Origin: an uncultured Acetatifactor sp.
GTDB taxonomy: Bacteria > Bacillota > Clostridia > Lachnospirales > Lachnospiraceae
DNA: 64,000 nt
Assembly (NCBI GenBank): GCA_910589035.1
Contig: CAJUSI010000096.1
Coordinates: 17,159 to 81,158, forward strand
Direction: 5' to 3'
The position numbers and the translations under genes are program-made. Within the stretch, counting starts at the first letter, position 1, and every line of letters starts with the position of its first letter. Of this stretch, positions 43,634-54,693 are shown piece after piece. The notes below the pieces were generated by a model, which saw only the letters and a list, made by a program, of their open reading frames with translations, did not search any database and was not told the DNA's origin.

Positions 43634-43755
43634 AACAGTAATTGAGCGACCGGCGCCGGGAACAATTACCGGATGGATTAAATCCGGGAAGTGTTCCGCT
43701 GAACAGGTGCCGGAGACTCAATTACGGAACTACAAATAAGAAAGGACGAAAGAAC

Positions 43756-46014
43756 ATGAAAAAAAACAGAGCGATAGCGGTATTGCTTTGCATCTTTTTG
43801 GTTCTGGCCGGAGTCACGTACATTGATATATTCGGTGTGGATCCGGAGGGCGGCGGGAGCGCTTCGGATATCAAACTGGGCCTGGACCTGGCGGGCGGCG
43901 TCAGCATTACGTATCAGGTGGTGGGAGATGAAGATCCCAGCGCTACCGATATGAGCGATACCATTGCAAAGCTTCAGAAGCGTGTGGAGGGCTACAGCAC
44001 GGAAGCGCTGGTATACCAGGAGGGAAGCGACAGAATCAATATCGAGATCCCGGGAGTCAGCGATGCCAATGCGATTCTGCAGGAGCTGGGGCGGCCCGGA
44101 GCCCTGTACTTTATCTCACAGACGGATTCGGAGGGCAACCAGAATTATTCTTCACAGATGGTTCAGAATCCGGACGGCTCCTACGGAACGGCATATGTCT
44201 TGAACAAATCCATCGATGAGCTCATGGAGAATGGCTCTATTCAGGTGCAGGGAACCGATGTAAGCACTGCCCAGGCGGGGACCATGCAGACCAATATGGG
44301 TTCCGAGTTTGTGGTCTCTCTGACCATGACCGAGGAGGGCACCAAAAAGTTTGCGGAAGTCACCCAGAGAGCCAAGGACAGAGGAGAGAGCCTTGCCATT
44401 TATTATGACGGCAGCATTATCAGCGCGCCCGGTGTCAACGCGGCCATTCTGGACGGCAGTGCCCAGATTTCTCCTATGGAATCCTATGAAAGGGCGGAGA
44501 GCCTTGCTTCCACCATCCGGATCGGCGGTCTGCGGCTGGAGCTGGAGGAACTGCACTCCAAGGTGGTGGGCGCCCAGCTGGGCGTGGAAGCCATTGACAC
44601 CAGTTTAAAGGCGGGAGCCATCGGTATGGGCATTGTGATTGTTTTCATGATTGCGGTATACCTGATTCCAGGCCTGGCGTCCGCCATTGCGCTGCTGGTC
44701 TATGTGGCGCTTGTCATTCTTCTGCTGAATGGCTTTGATATGACTCTGACATTATCCGGTGTGGCGGGCATTATCCTTTCCATCGGCATGGCGGTGGATG
44801 CAAATGTGATTATTTTCGCCCGTATCCGCGAGGAGCTGGCTGCCGGAAAGACGGTACGCAGTGCCATAAAGGCCGGATTTGACAAGGCTCTGTCCGCCAT
44901 CATTGACGGAAATATAACAACCCTGATTGCGGCGGCCGTGCTTCTTCTGCTGGGACCGGGCACGGTGAAGGGATTTGCGCAGACGCTGGCACTGGGTATC
45001 GTACTGTCCATGTTCACCGCTCTGGTGGTGACCAGATATCTGATCTATGCTTTCTATGCGCTGGGGCTGAAGGACGCGAAGTTCTACGGTGTGGCGAAGG
45101 AGCATAAGGCATTGAATATTCTATCCAAAAAAGGACTCTTTTTCGGTATTTCCGCCGGGGTGATTGCGGCGGGCTTCATCGTCATGGGCGTACACAAGGC
45201 ATCGGACGGCGACGCGCTGAATTACAGCCTGGAGTTCAAGGGCGGTACGGCGACAACGGTCACCTTTAACGAGGCCATGACGCTGGAAAAGGCCAATGCG
45301 GAGGTTGCCCCTCTGATAGAGAAGATTACAGGCAGCGCCGTACAGATTCAGACAGTACAGGATTCCGAAGAGGTGATTTTCAAAACCAGCAGCCTGAACG
45401 TAGAGCAGAGAGAGGCTATGACGCAGATGTTTATGGAGAATTTCGGTATCGATGAGAAGATGATTACTTCCGAGACCATCAGCTCCACCATCAGCGACGA
45501 GATGAAATCTGATACCATTATTGCAGTGGCAGTAGCGATTGTCTGCATGCTGATCTATATCAGGATTCGGTTCAGCGATATCCGGTTCGGCGTCAGCAGT
45601 ATCATTGCACTGCTGCATGACGTGCTGGTGGTGCTGGCATTTTACGCGGCGGCCAGGGTATCCGTGAGCAATACCTTTGTGGCCTGCATGCTGACCATTG
45701 TGGGTTACTCCATCAACGCCACCATCGTCATTTTCGACCGTATCCGTGAGAATATGAGGGGAATATCCCAGAAGGATGAGCTGAAGGAGATCGTGAATAA
45801 GAGCATTACCCAGACCATGTCCAGGAGCATTTTTACATCTCTGACTACCTTTATCATGGTGGCGGTGCTGTATATCCTGGGTGTCACCAGTATCCGGGAC
45901 TTTGCACTTCCTCTGATGGTGGGCATTGTCTGCGGAGCTTATTCTTCCGTCTGCCTGGCGGGCAGTCTCTGGTATCTCTTCCGTGTGAAATTTGTGCCCA
46001 AGAAGAGTGAATAA
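43756..46014 (+). CDS. secDF: Protein translocase SecDF (fused SecD and SecF)
   Basis: A 752-residue fusion with 12 membrane helices. The SecD half has DIKLGLDLAGGVSITYQV and the second helix block with GMAVDANVIIFARIREEL; the SecF half begins around residue 455 with YSLEFKGGTATTVTF and has YSINATIVIFDRIREN. It uses the proton gradient to pull proteins out of the SecYEG channel. The start at 43756 is preceded by AAAGGACGAAAGAAC. Its terminator is at 46063; secA follows as a separate unit. Confidence 0.96.
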   Translation: MKKNRAIAVLLCIFLVLAGVTYIDIFGVDPEGGGSASDIKLGLDLAGGVSITYQVVGDEDPSATDMSDTIAKLQKRVEGYSTEALVYQEGSDRINIEIPGVSDANAILQELGRPGALYFISQTDSEGNQNYSSQMVQNPDGSYGTAYVLNKSIDELMENGSIQVQGTDVSTAQAGTMQTNMGSEFVVSLTMTEEGTKKFAEVTQRAKDRGESLAIYYDGSIISAPGVNAAILDGSAQISPMESYERAESLASTIRIGGLRLELEELHSKVVGAQLGVEAIDTSLKAGAIGMGIVIVFMIAVYLIPGLASAIALLVYVALVILLLNGFDMTLTLSGVAGIILSIGMAVDANVIIFARIREELAAGKTVRSAIKAGFDKALSAIIDGNITTLIAAAVLLLLGPGTVKGFAQTLALGIVLSMFTALVVTRYLIYAFYALGLKDAKFYGVAKEHKALNILSKKGLFFGISAGVIAAGFIVMGVHKASDGDALNYSLEFKGGTATTVTFNEAMTLEKANAEVAPLIEKITGSAVQIQTVQDSEEVIFKTSSLNVEQREAMTQMFMENFGIDEKMITSETISSTISDEMKSDTIIAVAVAIVCMLIYIRIRFSDIRFGVSSIIALLHDVLVVLAFYAAARVSVSNTFVACMLTIVGYSINATIVIFDRIRENMRGISQKDELKEIVNKSITQTMSRSIFTSLTTFIMVAVLYILGVTSIRDFALPLMVGIVCGAYSSVCLAGSLWYLFRVKFVPKKSE

Positions 46015-46062
46015 GAGCACAGGCCGGAAACAGAAGAAAAAGAAACAGATACATGGAGCAGC

Positions 46063-46096
46063 AAAAACCGGTTTTCATGCAGGAAGACCGGTTTTT
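46063..46096 (+). terminator. secDF terminator
   Basis: AAAAACCGGT and ACCGGTTTTT form a perfect 10-bp stem with 14-base loop and a T-run. The 374-base gap 46015-46388 holds this hairpin and the secA promoter at 46313, and nothing else that I can support. Confidence 0.8.
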
Positions 46097-46312
46097 GCCT
46101 TATTGGAAGGCCCGCCGCCAGGCGGACATGCAATCGGTAAGGCGCCGAAGACACCTTCGGGCCGATAAAGGACATGAATGCTGCTTACGGGCTGTTCGCC
46201 TGAATCGGAACAGAGCGGGAGCAAATTTTATCGTCATGCATATGATTTTGCCGGCAGGCACCGGGACGAAAGGGAAAAACAGGTGAAAAACAAGCGAATT
46301 CGCGGGCAGGTG

Positions 46313-46341
46313 TTGAATCTGCGGGACAAATCTGTTACAAT
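46313..46341 (+). promoter_or_regulatory. secA promoter
   Basis: TTGAAT (46313-46318) and TACAAT (46336-46341) with 17-base spacer, 47 bases before the secA start. Confidence 0.7.
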
Positions 46342-46388
46342 AGAGACTGGAATTTTTACAGACAGACCACAGAAAGGTATGGACGATC

Positions 46389-48956
<2,568 letters not shown>

Positions 48957-49141
48957 ATGGGGGATTCAGAAAGGAATGCTGAGGCATGAAACCCGAGCTT
49001 CAGAAGAAGGGAAACTGTTTTCTGTATTTTCTCTGGATCGGCGCTGTACTTGTTCTATCGGATCAAAGAATGAAATGGCTGCGTGTTTTGGCGGTATAGT
49101 AGATGGACTGAAAAAGTGATAATGAGAAAGCAGGTGCAGGG

Positions 49142-50260
49142 ATGGTAGAGCTTGATCAGATGAAAACGGAAATTATGACTTATGAGGAGACGCTGAAGGA
49201 AGTGCGGGAGTCTCTGGATTTGGTCAATAAGTCAAAGAGGATTGAAGAGTTGGAGAGGGAGATGGAGGCGCCCGGCTTCTGGGATAATCCGGACAGCTCC
49301 AACCGGAAAATGAAGGAACTAAAGGAGCTGAAAAATGTGGTGGACGGCTGCAATAAGCTTTCCACACAGTTTGAGGATATCCTGACCCTCATCGAAATGG
49401 GATACGAGGAGAATGACGCCTCCTTAATTCCGGACATCCGGGCCGAGCTGGATGAATTCATCGGCGAATTCGAGGCGCTGCGCCTTGGCACGCTTCTCTC
49501 CGGTGAATACGATGGGAATAACGCCATTCTGAAGCTGAACGCGGGAGCGGGGGGCACAGAGAGCTGCGACTGGTGCAGCATGCTCTACCGCATGTATACC
49601 AGATGGGCGGAACGGAAGGGCTATGCGGTGGAAGTGCTGGATTATCTGGACGGGGATGAAGCAGGGATTAAATCCGTAACCTTTCAGGTCAACGGAACCA
49701 ATGCCTACGGCTACCTAAAGTCCGAGAAGGGAGTTCACAGATTGGTGAGAATCTCGCCCTTCAACGCCCAGGGTAAACGGCAGACCTCCTTTGTATCTCT
49801 GGACGTGATGCCGGACATTGAGGAAGATCTGGATGTGGAGATCGATGAGAAGGATCTGCGGATTGATACCTATCGAAGCAGCGGTGCAGGCGGACAGCAT
49901 ATCAACAAGACCTCCTCCGCTATCCGCATCACGCATATTCCTACGGGAACCGTGGTGCAGTGCCAGAACGAGCGCAGCCAGTTTCAGAACAAGGACAAGG
50001 CCATGCAGATGCTGAAGGCCAGGCTCTATCTGCTGAAGCAGGAAGCCAATGTGGAGAAGCTTTCGGACATTCGCGGGGAGGTCAAGGAGATCGGCTGGGG
50101 GAATCAGATCCGCTCTTATGTGCTCCAGCCCTATAAGCTGGTAAAGGATCTGCGCACAGATGTGGAGACCGGCAATACGGACGCGGTGCTGGACGGGGCC
50201 CTGGATCCCTTTATCAACGGGTATCTGAAATGGATTAATCTTTCGCAGAAAAATGAATAA
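49142..50260 (+). CDS. prfB: Peptide chain release factor 2
   Basis: A 372-residue RF2 that reads UGA and UAA stops. The recognition motif SPF is in RISPFN and the hydrolysis motif GGQ is in SSGAGGQHINK. Unlike most bacteria, the gene has no in-frame TGA near codon 26: codons 25-26 are CTG GAT (Leu-Asp) where the programmed +1 frameshift site CTT TGA C normally sits. The protein reads straight through. The order secA-prfB is common in Firmicutes. Confidence 0.96.
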   Translation: MVELDQMKTEIMTYEETLKEVRESLDLVNKSKRIEELEREMEAPGFWDNPDSSNRKMKELKELKNVVDGCNKLSTQFEDILTLIEMGYEENDASLIPDIRAELDEFIGEFEALRLGTLLSGEYDGNNAILKLNAGAGGTESCDWCSMLYRMYTRWAERKGYAVEVLDYLDGDEAGIKSVTFQVNGTNAYGYLKSEKGVHRLVRISPFNAQGKRQTSFVSLDVMPDIEEDLDVEIDEKDLRIDTYRSSGAGGQHINKTSSAIRITHIPTGTVVQCQNERSQFQNKDKAMQMLKARLYLLKQEANVEKLSDIRGEVKEIGWGNQIRSYVLQPYKLVKDLRTDVETGNTDAVLDGALDPFINGYLKWINLSQKNE

Positions 50261-50273
50261 AGAGTATTTATCA

Positions 50274-50313
50274 GGGATATGGGTGTTCTGCAGAATGCCC
50301 ATGTCCTCTTTTT
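50274..50313 (+). terminator. prfB terminator
   Basis: GGGATATGGG pairs with CCCATGTCCT (one mismatch), followed by CTTTTTAC. Confidence 0.75.
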
Positions 50314-50473
50314 ACGTGAGAGAATATTCCGCAGCCTGCTGTTCACGGTCAAAAATCAACCATCAAGGGCCATACGCTTGCGTGGGAAATGTATTACTAT
50401 TTTAGACAGAAATAAATGAAACTAAGGAAATTATGTGGATGAATTTTAATCGGGGAAGTGGGGATACGGCAAC

Positions 50474-50830
50474 ATGTTACGCATCGCTATCGTAGACGAT
50501 AATATCTATTTTGCAGAGGCTGTGGAGAAGCAGACGGAAGCTTTTTTTGTATTGAAGGGGGAAGTCGTTGAAATCTGGAAGGGGTGCGGCAAAGATTTAC
50601 TGGGAATACTGGAAAAAAGGCAGAATTTTGAAATATATTTCTTAGATGTGAAAATGCCGGAGATGAACGGATTGGTTTTGGCTGAAAAAGTGCGGGCCTT
50701 CGATCCGGGGGGAAGAATTATATTGCTTACCGCATACGACAGGTATGCGCTTCAGGGAATTCGGCTGGGGGTGTATTATTATATCCTGAAGGATCATTAT
50801 GAGCCGGAGTTATTCCGGATATCAGATGCT
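50474..50830 (+). pseudogene. Response regulator receiver, truncated by a deletion (LytTR-type)
   Basis: The first 115 residues are a receiver domain: D8-D9, phospho-acceptor D58 in FLDVKMPEMNG, and the YYYILKDHYEPEL end typical of AgrA/LytTR-type regulators. After about 50820 the frame runs out of any homology and stops at 50917; the LytTR DNA-binding domain (about 100 residues) is missing. The sequence that follows belongs to a histidine kinase in another frame. A deletion probably joined the two genes. The fragment could still be made as a single-domain receiver with 33 foreign residues. Confidence 0.75.
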
Positions 50831-51569
50831 TGGTCAATGGGCCGTATTTTTGCTGTGCTGTATCCTGCTGTATCTGGTAATCCTGATAAGCATGGTGCTG
50901 GAGGAAGTGAAAATTGAGAGGGAAAGGCAGGAAGTAAAGTCATACATGCTTGAGCGCCAGTATCAGGAGCTTCTGGAAATCCATCGGGAACATGGCATTC
51001 TTGTGCATGATGTGAAGAATCACATGCGTATGATTGAGGCGATGATAGAACATGGGAGGACAGAAGAAGCGGCCGCCTATATCTCCAGGATACTCGGAGA
51101 ATTGTCGAGGGGAAGAGATGTCATTTGGAGCAATCATGAAAGTATGAATCTGATTTTGAATATGAAGTTTCGGGAAGCCCGGAAGGCACAGATCAGGGTG
51201 GAATGTCATTGTGATGACATGAGCGGACTGGCATTGTCACTGGTCAAGATATGTGCACTGTTTTCAAACCTTTTGGACAATGCTATTGAAGCAAATAAGA
51301 AATGCCCGGCAGATATGGAGCGAAGGATAGTTCTGATCTGCGCCAGACGGGAGAAAATGCTTATGATTTCCCTTTCAAACCCTGCGGAACAGATGAGGAC
51401 AGGTCAGAGAAAACGCCTTCTGGAGACTACAAAGGAGGACGGAAAACTTCACGGATTCGGTATGCTTAGCGTTCAAAAAGTGATTGACAATCATCATGGA
51501 CATATGAGAGTGGATGTGAAGGAGAAAGAATTTTCTATTGTAATTTATCTGGCAGCATTTAGAGAATAG
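50799..51569 (+). pseudogene. GHKL-type sensor histidine kinase lacking its membrane sensor
   Basis: A frame of 256 codons that begins inside the receiver gene. It has only one membrane helix (WAVFLLCCILLYLVILISMV, about 14-33), then the dimerisation helix with the phospho-acceptor H in HGILVHDVKNHMR, and the GHKL ATPase domain (LLDNAIEANKK; HGFGMLSVQKVI). Kinases of the AgrC/CitA-like group usually have five to six helices before this point. The 5' part is thus gone by the same deletion that removed the regulator's C-terminus. It may be translated from the ATG at 50799; sensing ability is unlikely. Confidence 0.75.
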
Positions 51570-51710
51570 GCTTTTATAATGCTGCGGAAGCGATTTGCGG
51601 CCTAAAAGAAGCGATTGACGGCTGAGGTATTGAAAATCAGGCATGCCATGTATTAAAATATTCCAAAGCCGGAGTATGCGAGTGTGAAGATGAAGGAGGA
51701 GAAGGGGGCT

Positions 51711-52130
51711 ATGAAAAAGAAGGATTTTTCGAAAAAGGTTACTATTTTGTCGGTTCTCATGATTGGTGTGATCCTATGCGGCGCAATCATTTTTGCAGCG
51801 TCAGGCGGAAAAGGAAGAAATATTCAGGACAGGGATGCAAAATGTGAAGACATTTGGGGGCGGAAAGCGGAAGAATTGAGAGACAGTCTATGTGATAGGA
51901 AGGGGATTGATGAAGCAATCATCCAGATAATGCGGGATGCAGATGGAGAAATAAGCATGGTATGGGCAGCCATTATCATAAGCGAGGAATTGTTTGATTC
52001 GGAAAAAGAAAAGCTGTCAGAGTTAGTGGTGAATTGTTTTGAAGGTCTGGATGACAATGTTATTGATATTACATATATGGACTCCTCTTCCTTTGAGATA
52101 TTAAATCCTGATGAGACAACGGCGTTCTGA
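51711..52130 (+). CDS. Small exported or membrane-anchored protein, unrecognised
   Basis: A 139-residue protein with a basic start (KKKDFSKK), one hydrophobic segment (about 9-30, VTILSVLMIGVILCGAIIFAA) and a soluble rest of about 105 residues. The C-terminal part, AAIIISEELFDSEKEKLSEL and ENFE-like GLDDNVIDITYMDS, has the alternation of a small alpha/beta ring-building-type domain, but I cannot name a family. GGAGGAGAAGGGGG precedes the chosen start; ATG codons 21 and 27 bases upstream are possible. It lies between the broken kinase and a broken secreted peptide gene. Confidence 0.6.
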   Translation: MKKKDFSKKVTILSVLMIGVILCGAIIFAASGGKGRNIQDRDAKCEDIWGRKAEELRDSLCDRKGIDEAIIQIMRDADGEISMVWAAIIISEELFDSEKEKLSELVVNCFEGLDDNVIDITYMDSSSFEILNPDETTAF

Positions 52131-52154
52131 AATGTATATGGGAAAAAGGTGTTT

Positions 52155-52280
52155 ATGAGATTTCTCTCAACTGTAATATGCTTAGTATTGCTTTGATCAA
52201 TGACAGTTTTTGCAGAAGAAGAGTATGTATATGACGATGAAAGGCAGGAAAAACTGAATCGGAATGTAATTCGAAGATAG
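52155..52280 (+). pseudogene. Small secreted peptide gene with an in-frame TGA
   Basis: Read through the TGA at 52194-52196, the 41 residues form a signal peptide (MRFLSTVICLVLL, stop, SMTVFA) followed by an acidic mature part EEEYVYDDERQEKLNRNVIRR. The stop lies in the hydrophobic core, so no exported product is made unless the TGA is read. It is 24 bases after the previous gene. The peptide is not recognised; it is too short for standard gene callers. Confidence 0.45.
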
Positions 52281-52367
52281 ATAGCTTTAGGGAAGGCAGC
52301 ATGTGATAAGGGGCACATGCTGCCTCATAATAATCAGGAAAGTCCTTCGACAGGAGCATGTTAACCC

Positions 52368-53126
52368 CTACTTTTCCTGGGGATTCATCAGGTCCAAGAA
52401 GAAATAGGTATAGGTCATCTGCATATAGGGCTCCAGCCAGAGGAAGCCGATGCCGAGGCTTAAGATACACAGAAGCATCATGGGAAGAAAGCTCAGCTCC
52501 AGGCAAAAAAGCCGCTTCCGCTGGCCCTTCATAATGCGCCAGCATAGCTGCAGGGTTTCCTTCCCGGAGTTCTGCGGAAAGTCAAATAACAGGTAGAAGG
52601 ACATGGCAATGCTCAGGTAGAAGGGAATATAAATGCAGAATCCCATGACCGTCGCCGCCAGGGAATAGAACAGCCATGACAGGCCCTGTCTGCCCAGGTA
52701 TTGCTGCAGCAGGTACTGACCGGGCCAGAGACAGACAGCCCGGCAGATGGTCATTGCGGCGGAGACGGTCAGTATTTTTCGGGAATCTGTTTTGAATCCG
52801 TAGAACAAATCCCGGAGCGACAGGGGCTGTCCGCAGGCCAGATTCAGATAATACAGGGTGATTCCTGCGTTCATGACACCAAGGATAATATTGGCGATAA
52901 GCAGCAATGCGTCAAACATAAAGGAAATGGCAGTGACTGCATCCCTGGAATCGGTTATGGCATAGACAGAATTCATGGTGCTGCCGGCGACTGTACTGAT
53001 CACCAGCTGCACCATCCAGGAAATGACAGTGCTTATGAGCAGCAGCAGTATGGCGCCCCCGTATTTGCCTTCCAGCCTGTCCTTGGCACTGTTCTTAAAT
53101 TCAAAGTTTTTCTTGTATTGTTTCAT
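52368..53126 (-). CDS. DUF975 family membrane protein
   Basis: A 252-residue integral membrane protein with about five to six helices. The pattern fits DUF975: a basic start with NSAKDRLEGKYGGAILLLLI, a loop SLRDLFYGFKTD, and a C-terminal YTYFFLDLMNPQ. Function unknown. It is monocistronic on the minus strand. Confidence 0.85.
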   Translation of the reverse strand: MKQYKKNFEFKNSAKDRLEGKYGGAILLLLISTVISWMVQLVISTVAGSTMNSVYAITDSRDAVTAISFMFDALLLIANIILGVMNAGITLYYLNLACGQPLSLRDLFYGFKTDSRKILTVSAAMTICRAVCLWPGQYLLQQYLGRQGLSWLFYSLAATVMGFCIYIPFYLSIAMSFYLLFDFPQNSGKETLQLCWRIMKGQRKRLFCLELSFLPMMLLCILSLGIGFLWLEPYMQMTYTYFFLDLMNPQEK

Positions 53127-53283
53127 CTATATAATACTGTCTCCTATCCTATTATCTCCTGACCTGGCGGGCTGAATCAGAACTGGTCGATCTACATAAA
53201 GCCTTGCCGAAAAATGCGAAACCTGTACAAGCCGGAATCGGAAGCTGCTATCCTGTATAAAGGCTTTTCCCAAAGGTGTCTGA

Positions 53284-53316
53284 CCCGGACAGATCAGAAG
53301 CAAAATTTTACTGGAA
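53284..53316 (+). repeat. Weak copy of the TCCGGACAARCCGGAA dispersed repeat
   Basis: CCCGGACAGATCAGAAGCAA followed by AATTTTACTGG, close to the minus-strand reading of 20351-20402. A further core ACAAGCCGGAATCGGAA is at 53228. They fill the intergenic stretch 53127-53329. Confidence 0.35.
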
Positions 53317-53329
53317 GGCAGCCCGGATT

Positions 53330-53899
53330 TCAGATCGCATAATCCAGATTCATGCCTGCATATTTCGTCCTGTCGGCGCTCTTGAGATCCTGCTGATAGG
53401 GATTGTCTTCATTATAATATTTGATCTGGGTATGGGTGGTGCCGCCCGATACATAGGAGCGCCCGCATTCGGGACAGACAGCCGTATGGATGGAGACGGA
53501 GGCGGAGAGTACTTTTCCGTTTTTTGTGGCTGCCTTTTTATAAGCGTTGGATACATGCTCCTGTTCATGGGCGCGCACTGCAGACGCGGCGCTTTCCGGG
53601 GATACATGCTGCGCGCTTTTAAAGGAAACCATTTCGTCGGAGCCGTCCTTATATTTTCGGTTTTTGCAGGTCCGGCATTCCTCCGAGGGATCCTTGATGC
53701 CGTATTTTTTCTCACGATCCCTTTCCGAGCCTGGAAGCTTCAGGGAGTTGGCGGCATTTTCTTCCTGTCCCGGAAGCCTCAGGGAGCCGGCGGCATTTTT
53801 TTCTACTCCGAAACCGGCGGACAGGAATCGTCCGCTTCCCGGGATGCCGGAACTGCCGCTATAAAAAGGATTGTAACCTGTGTTGATTGGGGATAACAT
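53330..53899 (-). CDS. SprA-like putative zinc metalloprotease
   Basis: A 189-residue protein without signal peptide. The centre has HEQEH (H111, E112, H115), a HEXXH metalloprotease motif, in RAHEQEHVSNAYKKA, as in the SprA-related/CJM1_0395 family. Two CXXC pairs (C75-C78 and C142-C145, CPECGRSYVSGG) could form a structural zinc site. The N-terminus has a short repeat SLRLPGQEENAAN / SLKLPGSE. Members are found near flagellar or surface genes, with no proven substrate. AGGAGG is eight bases before the start. Confidence 0.75.
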   Translation of the reverse strand: MLSPINTGYNPFYSGSSGIPGSGRFLSAGFGVEKNAAGSLRLPGQEENAANSLKLPGSERDREKKYGIKDPSEECRTCKNRKYKDGSDEMVSFKSAQHVSPESAASAVRAHEQEHVSNAYKKAATKNGKVLSASVSIHTAVCPECGRSYVSGGTTHTQIKYYNEDNPYQQDLKSADRTKYAGMNLDYAI

Positions 53900-54001
53900 G
53901 ATATCGTCCTCCTGTTTTCTTTTTTAAATATTACTCATTATTCAAACGCGGTGTTTCCAAAGCCGTGTATACTCCAATATGACTTTTTCCCCGGGTATAC
54001 T

Positions 54002-54460
54002 CTATTCTTCAAAGGAATACCCGTAATACTGCTCCATTAATTCCGTAAATCCTATACCGTATATCTGCTCTGTCATGGAGTTCAGCTGGTTTCTGAAAGC
54101 CTCATTCTTCATGAAGGTCGGCAGCATGACGAAGGAGTAGAGAATGATGAACAGAGCCGAAAAGAGGCCCGCACAGGAAAAGATAAGCCCTGTGGCGCAG
54201 GTATTGTTCATCTTCCTGCCCTTGCGGTGGGCGAGGACGGCAAAGAGAATACCCAATGCGCCCAGAGGCAGGGACAGAATAACGGTGCAGCAGGTCATCA
54301 TGGACAGAAGGCCGCATACGGCGCTGGCAATGGAAAAGCTCTGTCCATAGGGCCTGTGGGTGGGCTGATTGTAATAGCTGCTGTGGGAGGCATTACTGTC
54401 CCATCTGTCCCACTGCCCGTTATCTCCATTCTGATTATTCCCGTTCCGATTGAAATCCAT
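54002..54460 (-). CDS. DUF4190 domain membrane protein
   Basis: A 152-residue protein. The N-terminal 40 residues are Asn/Gly/Asp-rich and disordered; two membrane helices (SIASAVCGLLSMMTCCTVIL, LGALGILFAVLAHRKGRKM and ATGLIFSCAGLFSALFIILY) follow the DUF4190 pattern. AAGGAG is eight bases before the start. Function unknown. Confidence 0.8.
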   Translation of the reverse strand: MDFNRNGNNQNGDNGQWDRWDSNASHSSYYNQPTHRPYGQSFSIASAVCGLLSMMTCCTVILSLPLGALGILFAVLAHRKGRKMNNTCATGLIFSCAGLFSALFIILYSFVMLPTFMKNEAFRNQLNSMTEQIYGIGFTELMEQYYGYSFEE

Positions 54461-54693
54461 AGATCAGGCTCCTTGCATTTGCTTTGTCTTATTATATCAA
54501 GATTTTTTTGTTTTTGCCACCCCTTTTTGCACCTTCCTGCTTCGCGAAATTTTTACTGCTCAAGCAGTCGCCTTACCAGGGAAATTTCTGTATACTGAAT
54601 GTGGGAAATTATATGCGGGGAAATCGGTATTGGGCGCTCCGCAGTGAGGTGATTTTGGCCTGTTCGATGAGGAAAGGAAAGGGGCTGGTAACC

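Noticed and set aside
49142..49220. Programmed frameshift in prfB
   Set aside because: Codons 25-26 are CTG GAT; there is no in-frame TGA to bypass.
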